Below are positions 15,539 through 26,975 of a DNA stretch of 58,735 nucleotides, piece by piece (the first letter of the stretch is position 1; every line of letters starts with the position of its first letter). The notes under the pieces were generated by a model. That model did not search any database. It was not told the origin of the DNA and saw nothing but the letters and a program-made list of their open reading frames with translations. Position numbers and translations under genes: made by a program. Source of the DNA: Granulicella sp. L60 (GTDB lineage: Bacteria; Acidobacteriota; Terriglobia; Terriglobales; Acidobacteriaceae); assembly GCF_009765825.1 (NCBI RefSeq), contig NZ_LMUR01000018.1, forward strand, positions 100,020-158,754, in the 5' to 3' direction.

Positions 15539-16225
15539 GTGATCGACCTTTCGATTGACTCAAAAGGCTACTCGATGATGGAGGGCTTCCTCCCCGAGCA
15601 TGAAGTAGCAGACCTGGTAAATTTTGTGGAGCAAGGCTTCCCCGCTGACTGTCGTCGGGGAGGGGTAAGAAACCTTCTGGACTTTCCAAGGATGCGCCTT
15701 TTGGCGAATTCCTCTGAAATTCTTAGGTCGGTTGAGGCGATATTAGGGGATGGAGCACGCGTTGTGCGCGGAATTCTCTTTGATAAGACAGAAGACGCTA
15801 ATTGGAAAGTTCCGTGGCATCAGGATGTGACCATCGCCGTAAATGAGCGAGTCGAAGCGGTGGGATACGGACCATGGTCCACAAAAGCAGGTGTGCTGCA
15901 CGTTCAACCACCTGCTTCTGTGCTGGAGCGCATGATTTCAGTTCGACTACATCTTGACGATTGTCCGGTAGAGAACGGAGCGCTGCGTGTTATTCCCGGC
16001 TCTCATACCAATGGAAAACTTAGCGAACGGTTGATTCAGGAATTAGCGAACCGAAGTATTGTGGTGACTTGCGAGATGCAAAGTGGCGGAGCTCTCATGA
16101 TGCGTCCACTCTTGTTGCACGCGTCTTCTGCCTCAAGCCTTCCGGGGCATAGGCGAGTCATTCATTTTGACTATGCTGTTGCGGAACTTGCACAAGGAAT
16201 CAGTTGGAAGGAGTTTCAGGCGTAG
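15539..16225 (+). CDS. Phytanoyl-CoA dioxygenase (PhyH)-like protein
   Basis: The protein has 228 residues from a GTG directly after the previous stop, with GGAGG about 10 bp upstream. The non-haem iron and 2-oxoglutarate site is readable: H94 and D96 (PWHQDVTIA), distal H194 (LLLHASSAS) and R205/R206 (GHRRVIHFDYA). ENGALRVIPGSH (145-156) is typical of the family. It probably hydroxylates a small molecule; the substrate is unknown. Codon choice (TCA, AAA, TTA, ATA, AGG) is visibly less GC-biased than in all neighbours, suggesting transfer. Its last 10 bp overlap the convergent aminotransferase gene. Confidence 0.85.
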   Translation: MIDLSIDSKGYSMMEGFLPEHEVADLVNFVEQGFPADCRRGGVRNLLDFPRMRLLANSSEILRSVEAILGDGARVVRGILFDKTEDANWKVPWHQDVTIAVNERVEAVGYGPWSTKAGVLHVQPPASVLERMISVRLHLDDCPVENGALRVIPGSHTNGKLSERLIQELANRSIVVTCEMQSGGALMMRPLLLHASSASSLPGHRRVIHFDYAVAELAQGISWKEFQA

Positions 16226-17343
16226 AAGCTGGCGATGGTGTCGACTACGGTTTGCTGTTCGTCTTCGCGGAGCTCAGGGTAGATAGGGAGGGCTAGGACT
16301 TCGGTGGCGGCGGCTTCGCTGATGGGGAAGTCGCCTTGTTTGTAGCCGAGGTCGGCGAGACTGGTCTGCTGGTGCAGGGGGAGCGGATAGTAGATCTCGC
16401 TGCCGATCTTGTGGTCGGTGAGGTACTGGCGGAGGGCGTCGCGGCGGGGAGCGCGAATCACGTACTGGTGAAAGACGTGGTCGGCTCTTAGGTCGGTGAC
16501 GGGGAGCACGATGCCTTCGGCGGTGGTCATGCCGGTGAGGCCTGAAGCGAGGAAGAGATCGTCGTAGTGTGCGGCCAGATTGCGGCGCTGCTTATTCCAC
16601 TCCGGGAGGTGGCGCAGCTTTACTTCGAGGACGGCGGCCTGCAGGCTGTCGAGGCGTGAGTTCCATCCGATCTCGTCGTGGTAGTAGCGGCGGCGCATGC
16701 CGTGGGCGCGAAGGACGCGGGCGTGGTCGTCGATGGCGGCGGAGGTGGTGGTGACGAGACCGGCATCGCCCATGGCGCTGAGATTTTTTGTCGGGTAGAA
16801 GCTGAAGGCGGCGGCGTCGCCCAAGGCTCCGGCGGGTGTGCCGTTCCAGGTGGCTCCGAAGGCCTGCGCGGCGTCTTCGATCAGCACGAGGTTGTGGCGA
16901 TGCTTCAGTGCTGTGAAGGCGTCCCAGTCTGCACACTGCCCATAGAGATGGACGGGAAGTACGGCCTTGACTGCGGACCCGGCGTGCGAGCGGATGACCT
17001 CTTCGGTGGCGTCCGCGGAGAGGTTGAAGGTGGCTGGGTCGATGTCGGCGAGGAGAGGCTGGGCTCCGCAACGAAGGATGGCGCTAATGGTGGCGAAGAA
17101 GCTGAACGGTGTGGTGACGACGGCGTCGCCGGGACCGACGTTGGCTGCGGCCAGGGCTAGCCAGATGGCGTCGGTGCCGCTTGCACAGCCGATAGCGTGC
17201 GGAACGGAACAGGCAGCAGCGGCAGCTTGTTCGAAGCTGGCGACCTGCGGGCCGAGAATAAATTGTTGCGAGTCGCAGACCGATTCGATGGTGGCGAGCA
17301 GCTCCTGCCGGAGGTTGGCGAACTGACGGGAGAAATCAAGCAT
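16216..17343 (-). CDS. DegT/DnrJ/EryC1/StrS-family aminotransferase
   Basis: This PLP-dependent sugar aminotransferase family makes amino sugars for LPS, capsule or secondary metabolites. The protein has 375 residues from ATG 17343, where the family N-terminus begins (MLDFSRQFANLRQELLATIE). A GTG start at 17403 would add 20 unlikely residues. Motifs are GCASGTDAIWLAL (52-64), PVHLYGQCADW (130-140), IEDAAQAFGA (D157 contacts the PLP ring) and FSFYPTKNLSAMGDAG (K186 forms the Schiff base). No other sugar-nucleotide genes are nearby, so its pathway cannot be inferred from context. Confidence 0.9.
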   Translation of the reverse strand: MLDFSRQFANLRQELLATIESVCDSQQFILGPQVASFEQAAAAACSVPHAIGCASGTDAIWLALAAANVGPGDAVVTTPFSFFATISAILRCGAQPLLADIDPATFNLSADATEEVIRSHAGSAVKAVLPVHLYGQCADWDAFTALKHRHNLVLIEDAAQAFGATWNGTPAGALGDAAAFSFYPTKNLSAMGDAGLVTTTSAAIDDHARVLRAHGMRRRYYHDEIGWNSRLDSLQAAVLEVKLRHLPEWNKQRRNLAAHYDDLFLASGLTGMTTAEGIVLPVTDLRADHVFHQYVIRAPRRDALRQYLTDHKIGSEIYYPLPLHQQTSLADLGYKQGDFPISEAAATEVLALPIYPELREDEQQTVVDTIASFYA

Positions 17344-17488
17344 CTGAACGGGTTGGGGGTTCCGAATCGTCACATCTGCAATGGTATATCGATGTGGTCG
17401 CACTTGCAGAGGCAGCGCAGGCTGTCGTTCCGAAGGAGTCTGCGTCTAACAGGGACATGCGGGCGTTTGTATGTGGGCGGTGTACAGG

Positions 17489-17517
17489 TTGATAATTGCC
17501 CCAGATGCTCGTATGGT
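17489..17517 (+). promoter_or_regulatory. Candidate sigma-70 promoter of hfq-hflX
   Basis: TTGATA (17489-17494) and TATGGT (17512-17517) are separated by 17 bp, about 110 bp upstream of the hfq start. A TTGACA also occurs at 17517 without a good -10. The rest of the 284-bp gap between the divergent aminotransferase and hfq genes shows no reading frame worth calling. Confidence 0.35.
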
Positions 17518-17627
17518 TGACAGTCTTAGCTTCGGGCTCAGCGTGTTTGTTGGCTGGGTCTTCTTCCGAAGTGAATGAAACGCGGTAGAACCTCATCAGA
17601 TAGAAATTGATAAAGGAGATCGGCCCC

Positions 17628-17951
17628 ATGGAATCAAAGCCGGCACAGAACATTCAGGATACTTTTCTCAACACCGTGCGAAAAGATAAGAGTCCGATCA
17701 CGATCTACCTGGTAAGCGGCGTGAAGCTGACGGGAAAGATTCGGTCGTTCGATAAATACTCGGTACTGCTGGAGAACAACAGCCAGGAGCAGCTGATTTT
17801 TAAACATGCGATCTCGACCGTTGTGAGCGGACGAGCGGGTGCGCATGTGGAGTTGCGCTCCGACAGCAAGCCGGAGGGGCGGCCCGCCGTAGCATCGGCG
17901 CCGGCACCGCTTACTCCTGCGCACGACGCGAATGGGACCCAGGGCCGCTAG
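17628..17951 (+). CDS. hfq: RNA chaperone Hfq
   Basis: Hfq is the hexameric Sm-like RNA chaperone that pairs small RNAs with mRNAs. The protein has 107 residues from ATG 17628, with AAGGAG 9 bp upstream. A TTG at 17607 in frame overlaps the ribosome-binding site and is rejected. The Sm1/Sm2 core is visible: [40 protein letters not shown] and [21 protein letters not shown] replaces the enterobacterial VYKHAIS. The C-terminal tail (about 70-107) is Pro/Ala-rich and disordered-looking. It is followed by hflX after 3 bp, the classic hfq-hflX pair. Confidence 0.95.
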   Translation: MESKPAQNIQDTFLNTVRKDKSPITIYLVSGVKLTGKIRSFDKYSVLLENNSQEQLIFKHAISTVVSGRAGAHVELRSDSKPEGRPAVASAPAPLTPAHDANGTQGR

Positions 17952-17954
17952 CCG

Positions 17955-19448
17955 TTGACCGCTGCAGAAGATACGGAAGACACGAAGGCGAATCGGAAGA
18001 AGATCGTCAGGCGCAGTCTGGTCGAAGCCCAGGAAGATGCTCAGCGTCAGTCTGCGGCTCGTCAGATTGGCCGTGGTGCGCCTCAGGCGGAACGGGCGGT
18101 GCTGATTGCGGTGGAGTTTACCGGCGAGCGGCGCAAGTTGACGGCAGCGGCGCGTCTGGCGCGGACGGCGGCGGCGGTTTCGTCGGGTAGGGCGCTTGAG
18201 GAAGGCGCTGTCGATTCTGTACTTGGTGCAGGAAGCGCGGCCGATCTTGATTTCGACGCTTCGCTGGCGGAGTTCGAGGAGCTCGCTCGCAGCGCTGGGG
18301 GAGAGGTCGTCGCGACGCTTGTGCAACGGCGCGCGAAGCCCGATCCTGCGACGCTGATTGGCCAGGGCAAGGTGGAGGAGATCGAGGGGGTGGTGGCTTC
18401 GACGGGTGCTGACCTGGTGCTCTTCGACCATGATCTGACGCCTTCGCAGTTGCGTAATCTGGAGGCGAAGCTGCCTTGCCGCGTCATCGACCGGACACAG
18501 CTTATTTTGGATATCTTTGCCCGGCATGCGCGAACGCGTGAGGGCCAGCTGCAGGTGGAGCTTGCCCAGCTCGAATATCAGCTGCCTAGGCTGGCTGGAC
18601 GGGGCAAGGCGATGTCGCAGCTGGGCGGCGGTATTGGAACGCGCGGGCCCGGTGAGACGCAGCTTGAGACGGATCGGCGCAAGATCAACCTGCGCATCGA
18701 TCATGTGAAGGAGCAGCTGGAGTCGGTGCGGCGGATTCGGCGGCAGCAGCGGCAGCGGAGAGAGGCTGTGCCGGTTCCCGTGGTGGCGCTTGTCGGCTAT
18801 ACGAATGCGGGGAAGAGCACGTTATTCAATGCGCTGACCGAGGCGGGGGTGTTGGAGTCGTCGCGGATGTTCGCCACGCTCGACCCAAAGCTGCGTCAGC
18901 TACAGCTTCCATCGCGAAGAAAGATTCTGCTCTCGGATACGGTGGGATTTATTCGCAATCTGCCGCATACGCTGGTCAACAGCTTCCGCGCGACGCTGGA
19001 GGAGGTGGAGCGCGCCGAACTGCTGTTGCATATTCGCGACGCTTCGAGCCCGATGGTGGACGAGCAGAAGGCGCAGGTGGAGAAGGTGCTGGCGGAGCTT
19101 GATGTCTCGGAGAAGCCCGTTATTGAAGCTTTGAACAAAATCGATCTGGTCTCGGATGACGAGGGGATGCCCATGGGAGCGCCTGGCAGCATCGCGGTCT
19201 CCGGCCTGAAGAGGCTGGGGCTGGAGCACCTGCTCAAGGCGATCGACGACGCGCTGGTGGTGGATCCGGTGATCGAGATGTGGTATCGGCTGCCCCAGTC
19301 GGAGGGGGCTATTCTGGCGGCGCTGGAGGCTGGAGCCATTGTGGGCGATAAGAGATTCGAAGGGAACCTGGCGCATGTGAGGGCGCGGGGTCCGGCTTCG
19401 CTGTTGAACCGGTTCCGGAGATTCAGGGAGCGAGAAGATGGAGCTTAA
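17955..19448 (+). CDS. hflX: Ribosome-associated GTPase HflX
   Basis: HflX is a GTPase that binds 50S/70S ribosomes and rescues or splits stalled ones. The protein has 497 residues from a TTG right after hfq. The N-terminal region (about 1-50) is longer than in many homologues. The HflX domain has [14 protein letters not shown] (130-143) and [17 protein letters not shown] (197-213), followed by [19 protein letters not shown] (224-242). The G domain has GYTNAGKST (281-289), [20 protein letters not shown] and NKIDLV. It is translated with hfq, probably from the same promoter. Confidence 0.95.
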   Translation: MTAAEDTEDTKANRKKIVRRSLVEAQEDAQRQSAARQIGRGAPQAERAVLIAVEFTGERRKLTAAARLARTAAAVSSGRALEEGAVDSVLGAGSAADLDFDASLAEFEELARSAGGEVVATLVQRRAKPDPATLIGQGKVEEIEGVVASTGADLVLFDHDLTPSQLRNLEAKLPCRVIDRTQLILDIFARHARTREGQLQVELAQLEYQLPRLAGRGKAMSQLGGGIGTRGPGETQLETDRRKINLRIDHVKEQLESVRRIRRQQRQRREAVPVPVVALVGYTNAGKSTLFNALTEAGVLESSRMFATLDPKLRQLQLPSRRKILLSDTVGFIRNLPHTLVNSFRATLEEVERAELLLHIRDASSPMVDEQKAQVEKVLAELDVSEKPVIEALNKIDLVSDDEGMPMGAPGSIAVSGLKRLGLEHLLKAIDDALVVDPVIEMWYRLPQSEGAILAALEAGAIVGDKRFEGNLAHVRARGPASLLNRFRRFREREDGA

Positions 19449-19635
19449 TTAGCATAGGCCGCCTGACGGGGAGCGGAGGTGGTGTCCCCAATCACGCGAC
19501 CTATGTGACCCAGATTTTAGGGTCCAGGTGGTATTTTTTAGTCTATTCCTTTGGCAGGAGAAGTCAAAGAAAGATCTTCGCCGCGCGGGATGTTCGAAGA
19601 TCGTTCCGTTTGCGCGATTATCGAATCTGGCTTGT

Positions 19636-19665
19636 TTGACACTCCTGTAAGTGCTTTGCTAAAAC
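19636..19665 (+). promoter_or_regulatory. Probable sigma-70 promoter of the ATP synthase operon
   Basis: A consensus -35 TTGACA (19636-19641) is followed after 18 bp by TAAAAC (19660-19665), which would start transcription near 19672 and give a leader of about 107 nt. It sits in the 330-bp gap between hflX and the first atp gene. The remainder of that gap holds no convincing gene; a 60-codon frame at 19551-19733 looks random. Confidence 0.55.
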
Positions 19666-19778
19666 TAGGTGTACCTCGAACGATTATGCAGCTAGCGCAC
19701 TATTCTCTTTGTGCGGAGACGATAGCTGTGTAAGACAGATCAGACAGGACTTCCAGACGGCTTCGGCCAACCCCATTC

Positions 19779-20246
19779 ATGGACCAGATACTGAATCAAC
19801 TCGGTGGACTTGTGCTCGGCTCTGTGCCGACGATGATCCTTTTTATTCTGCTGGTGGCTGCCTACGGGCTGCTTGTTCGCCGCCCGCTGGATCGTGTCCT
19901 CGCAGAGCGTCGCGCCCGTACCTCCGGCGCTGTAGAGCAGGCTCGCGGCGCCATTGCGGCGGCTGAGGCCGAGACTTCGGTGTATGAGGACAAGCTGCGC
20001 AGCGCACGTGCCGAGATCTTTCAGGCGCGTGAGCAGAGGCTAAAGCGGTGGAATGAGGAACGAGAGGCTGCCCTCGCGCAGGTTCGGCAGGCGGCGAAAG
20101 ATCGCGTTAACGGAGCGAAGCAGGAGATCGATCAGAGTGCGCAAGAGGCGCGCGCGCAGGTGGAGAAGCTTAGCGGCGAGTTGAGTGCGAGCATTCTTGC
20201 TGCGGTGCTGCCTGCAACTGTTCATGCGACGGAGGTGGCACAGTGA
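19779..20246 (+). CDS. ATP synthase F0 subunit b' (AtpF-like)
   Basis: The protein has 155 residues with one N-terminal membrane helix (about 14-35, GSVPTMILFILLVAAYGLLV) and a long charged coiled coil (about 40-140), the shape of a peripheral-stalk b-type subunit. A second b-type gene follows immediately, so this one is probably the b' partner of a b/b' heterodimer. It is the first gene of the cluster. Its stop overlaps the next start by 4 bp (GTGA). Confidence 0.88.
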   Translation: MDQILNQLGGLVLGSVPTMILFILLVAAYGLLVRRPLDRVLAERRARTSGAVEQARGAIAAAEAETSVYEDKLRSARAEIFQAREQRLKRWNEEREAALAQVRQAAKDRVNGAKQEIDQSAQEARAQVEKLSGELSASILAAVLPATVHATEVAQ

Positions 20247-20986
20247 ACCCCTCGGCAATCATGAACGCAATGAATAAGATGAAGCGGTCTCTGCTCGCAG
20301 TAGCGGTTGCGGCGATGTTGTTCGCGCCAGCGTTTCATGCCAGAGCGCAGCAAGCGTCTGCCAGCGCAAATCTAGCTCAGGAGAGCACTCCTGAGGCCCA
20401 GTCACCCGAGGCAAATAAGAAGATCGCCGATGAAGATGAAGAGTATCTTCATTCCCCTTCGGTGCGTGCCCTGGGAGCGAAGCTGGGCATGAATCCCGAA
20501 CAGGCCGCAACGGCATTTACTGTTGCGAACTTCATTGTTTTGGCAATTCTAGTCGGCTGGTTTCTTATCAAGACGCTTCCCAAGACCTTTCGCAAGCGGA
20601 ACACGGCGATCCAAAAGCATCTTGTGGATGCCCGTACGGCTACTGAAGAGGCGAGCGCGCGGTTGAACAGCGTTGAAGAGAGATTGAGCAAGCTGGACGA
20701 TCAGATTGCGGCGATGCGCGCACAGGCCGAGAAGGACTCCGCGGTAGAAGAGCAGCGCATCAAGGCCAGCGTTGAAGAAGAGAAGCAAAAGATTCTCGCA
20801 TCGGCGGAGCAGGAGATCGCAGCCGCAACGGCTCTTGCGCAACGCCAGCTTCAGCAGCACGCTGCCGAACTGGCCATTGAGCAGGCGGCTCGCAAGCTGG
20901 TTATTACGGCCGAGACCGACCGCCTGTTGGTGCAGAACTTCGCCCGGCGGCTTGCGGGCGACGGCTCCAAGGAAGGCCAAAACTAA
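20243..20986 (+). CDS. atpF: ATP synthase F0 subunit b with apparent signal peptide and periplasmic extension
   Basis: The protein has 247 residues from a GTG with GGAGG 7 bp upstream; ATGs at codons 7, 10 and 13 are alternatives. Unusually, the N-terminus reads like a cleavable signal peptide (KRSLLAVAVAAMLFAPAFHA, RAQ). An acidic hydrophilic stretch of about 55 residues follows before the real membrane helix (about 92-112, FTVANFIVLAILVGWFLIK). The remainder is the stalk coiled coil (about 118-240). A normal b subunit is about 160 residues with the helix at the very start. It overlaps atpH by 1 bp (TAATG). Confidence 0.88.
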   Translation: MNPSAIMNAMNKMKRSLLAVAVAAMLFAPAFHARAQQASASANLAQESTPEAQSPEANKKIADEDEEYLHSPSVRALGAKLGMNPEQAATAFTVANFIVLAILVGWFLIKTLPKTFRKRNTAIQKHLVDARTATEEASARLNSVEERLSKLDDQIAAMRAQAEKDSAVEEQRIKASVEEEKQKILASAEQEIAAATALAQRQLQQHAAELAIEQAARKLVITAETDRLLVQNFARRLAGDGSKEGQN

Positions 20987-21525
20987 TGTCTGTCCTCTCC
21001 TTGCGTTACGCCCATGCCTTCGCCTCTGTTGCTACCTCCGCTCATCTGGATGTGGCCGCGGCAGAGCGGCAGATGCAGGACTTCAGTGGAACTCTCGCCG
21101 ATAGTCGTGAGCTTCGTGAAGTTTTGATGAATCCTTCCATTCCGAATGCGGATAAGTTGAAGGTGCTGGACGCGATCTCTGTCCGTATCGGCATGTTTCC
21201 CCAGGTGCGGAACTTCCTTGCGGTCATCATGGAGCATCAGCGTCTCGCCGAACTGGATGAGATTCTGAGCGAGTATCACCTGGTTGCTGACGAACAGGCA
21301 GGTATGGCCGAGGCAGAGATTACAAGCGCGCATCCCCTCAACGACCAGGATCGCGTCGAACTTGAAGCCCAGGTGTCCAGACTTGCCGGAGGCAGCGTAC
21401 GTGCCACCTATCGTGAGGATGCAACTCTTCTTGGTGGCGCGGTCGTCCGGATCGGGTCCACTGTATACGATGGGTCCGTCCGGGCGCAGTTGCAGCAGCT
21501 GAAGCAGAAGCTTATCAACGCATAA
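20986..21525 (+). CDS. atpH: ATP synthase F1 subunit delta
   Basis: The delta (OSCP) subunit caps the alpha/beta hexamer and ties it to the peripheral stalk. The 179 residues match the family. Motifs are LRYAHAFASVA (6-16), the six-helix N-terminal domain with MNPSIPNADKLKVLDAIS, and the C-terminal signature LLGGAVVRIGSTVYDGSVRA followed by QLQQLKQKL. It is read between the b and alpha genes; 60 bp separate it from atpA. Confidence 0.95.
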   Translation: MSVLSLRYAHAFASVATSAHLDVAAAERQMQDFSGTLADSRELREVLMNPSIPNADKLKVLDAISVRIGMFPQVRNFLAVIMEHQRLAELDEILSEYHLVADEQAGMAEAEITSAHPLNDQDRVELEAQVSRLAGGSVRATYREDATLLGGAVVRIGSTVYDGSVRAQLQQLKQKLINA

Positions 21526-21576
21526 ATTTGCCGGAGACGGCGCTAAGTTTTTTCAGATTTGACACGAATCGAGTAG

Positions 21577-23178
<1,602 letters not shown>

Positions 23179-23181
23179 ACC

Positions 23182-24273
<1,092 letters not shown>

Positions 24274-24291
24274 CAACAGGCAACTGCGTAA

Positions 24292-25746
<1,455 letters not shown>

Positions 25747-25749
25747 ATC

Positions 25750-26184
25750 ATGGCAGAGAATACATCCAACTCGGGGCTGTTGATGGTTCGGCTGGTAACG
25801 CCGGACCGTGTCCTGCTCGATGCGACTGCGGAGGCGGTGGAGCTGCCTTCGCGGTCGGGTTATCTTGAAGCGCTGTACGGCGCGGCACCGCTGCTGGCGG
25901 AGCTTGGCGCGGGCGAGGTGCGGTTGCACGGCGGAACTTCGGGCGATCAGAAGTTTTTCGTCGCGTGGGGTTTCGTTGAGGTTCTGCCGGAGCGTGTGAC
26001 GATCCTGGCAGAGACTGCGCTGCATCCGAATGAGATCAATGTTGCCGAGGCCCAGACGGAGCTGCAAGAGGGCGAGAAGCTCTGGCAGGAGGCTGGTGAC
26101 GATGGCGAGAAGTACGATGAGGCCAACGCCGTTACCCGTCAGGCTGAGGAGAAGATCGCCTCGGCTGAGGGCAAGAGCACTTAG
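25750..26184 (+). CDS. atpC: ATP synthase F1 subunit epsilon
   Basis: Epsilon sits at the foot of the rotor and regulates hydrolysis. The protein has 144 residues starting 4 bp after the beta stop. The beta-sandwich N-terminal domain is visible (LMVRLVTPDRVLLDATAEAV, PSRSGYLEALYGAAPLLAEL, QKFFVAWGFVEVLPERVTIL, AETA). The C-terminal helical hairpin is predicted at about 94-140. It is the last gene of the operon. Genes for subunits a and c do not follow, so they must lie elsewhere. Confidence 0.93.
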   Translation: MAENTSNSGLLMVRLVTPDRVLLDATAEAVELPSRSGYLEALYGAAPLLAELGAGEVRLHGGTSGDQKFFVAWGFVEVLPERVTILAETALHPNEINVAEAQTELQEGEKLWQEAGDDGEKYDEANAVTRQAEEKIASAEGKST

Positions 26185-26228
26185 CACTACTTTTCATCGA
26201 TCTGCTGATTGATGCCACTCTTTCGTTG

Positions 26229-26325
26229 TCGATTCCGACCAACGGGAGGGTGGTTCTTCGTGTTGGCCTCGGCAGAAAAAGCCATGGAATGACCGCTCTC
26301 CGCGTCGCATAGGAGCCCGTCCGTG
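26229..26325. repeat. Degenerate inverted copy of the CTTGCCGGACGGGC repeat
   Basis: CCGACCAACGGGAGG near its left end is the complement of CCTCCCGTTGGTCGG found in the copies at 7328 and 36058, and GAGCCCGTCCG near 26313 corresponds to the outer CGGACGGGC. The middle has diverged. It opens the 791-bp repeat-filled gap after atpC (26185-26975), which contains no credible gene. Confidence 0.5.
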
Positions 26326-26407
26326 AGGGAAGAGGGGGTACCCCACCCCTCCCCCCTCCCATTAGCTAAACTCATTAGAATAAATAGTTTACAGTTTTTG
26401 CTTCCTG

Positions 26408-26460
26408 TAAATATTTCTTTCTAAATGGGTTATAGCTAAATATTTCTTACTAAAGGGTTT
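26408..26460. repeat. AT-rich tandem pair of 24-bp units, first locus
   Basis: Unit a (26408-26431) begins TAAATATTTCTTTCTAAATG. Unit b (26437-26460) begins TAAATATTTCTTACTAAAG; the period is 29 bp. Unit a recurs exactly over all 24 bp at 54944-54967, downstream of murG. The element is strikingly AT-rich against the GC-rich surroundings. Confidence 0.75.
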
Positions 26461-26653
26461 ACTGGACTAGGCTCGGCTTTTGAAGAGGTTTAGATTTTTT
26501 TAATCTCTATATCCAGTATAAGTTGCCAGGGATAACTCCTACGTCACGGGGATCTTGCTCATTTTCAATGAGTTAGATTAATGTGGGCTTGACAGGGTTT
26601 GGATAGGGGTTGAATCGATCTGTCCTGTTTTTGGTTCGTGGCGTGGACAGGAG

Positions 26654-26800
26654 GGCATACCCCAGGGGCTAAAGCCCCCATTTTGGGCAGTGTCGGCGGG
26701 TCTATTTGTTTGGGGTTGTTGGCGGGGGTAGGAAGGCATATCTCAGGGGCTGAAGCCCCATTTTCCGGACCGTGAGACCCAAGGCTAAAGCCTTGGGCTA
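26654..26800. repeat. Cluster of three REP-like palindromes
   Basis: Two copies of the CCCCAGGGGCTAAAGCCCC type (26654-26688, and 26733-26766 with TGAAG in the centre) and one GACCCAAGGCTAAAGCCTTG type (26774-26800) follow each other. The same two palindrome types occur together at 29662-29728 and 39168-39233. TTGACAGGGTTTGG (26589-26602), shared with the murG-side locus, lies just upstream. Confidence 0.75.
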
Positions 26801-26803
26801 TCT

Positions 26804-26876
26804 CAAAAGCAAAAGCAAAAGCAAAAGCAAAAACCAATGCCAATGCCAAGGGTACTGCCAATGCCAAGGCCAAGCA
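26804..26876. repeat. Short tandem repeats (CAAAAG)n and (CCAATG/CCAAGG)n
   Basis: About five CAAAAG hexamers (26804-26833) run directly into imperfect CCAATG/CCAAGG hexamers (26834-26876). The hexamer period keeps frames open on both strands and creates a spurious minus-strand frame of alternating Ala/Leu/Phe codons. A comparable hexamer run (GGCAAC-type) occurs at 55.48-55.61 kb. Confidence 0.7.
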
Positions 26877-26894
26877 GAAGGAAGGGTCAAAGGA

Positions 26895-26918
26895 AAACCC
26901 CGGAGGGTTCCGGGGTTT
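26895..26918 (-). terminator. Terminator hairpin downstream of aroDE
   Basis: A 10-bp stem AAACCCCGGA/TCCGGGGTTT with a 4-nt loop lies 57 bp beyond the aroDE stop on the minus strand and is followed there by TTTTCCTTTG. Being symmetrical, it may also stop plus-strand read-through from the atp side. Confidence 0.7.
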
Positions 26919-26975
26919 GCTTTTGGGTATTTTTGTGTGGTTCTTGGTGGTTTGCTAAGGGCTTCTTCGTGGTTG

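Noticed and set aside
19551..19733. A 60-codon frame in the leader of the atp operon
   Set aside because: It spans the likely -35/-10 promoter and has no ribosome-binding site.
26565..26873. A 102-codon minus-strand frame in the repeat region after atpC
   Set aside because: It is built from hexamer and REP repeats (runs of Ala/Leu/Val/Phe, then Pro-rich); no ribosome-binding site, so a repeat-born frame.
26804..26876. Possible CRISPR-like array
   Set aside because: The repeats are hexamers without unique spacers, and no cas gene is present in the window.
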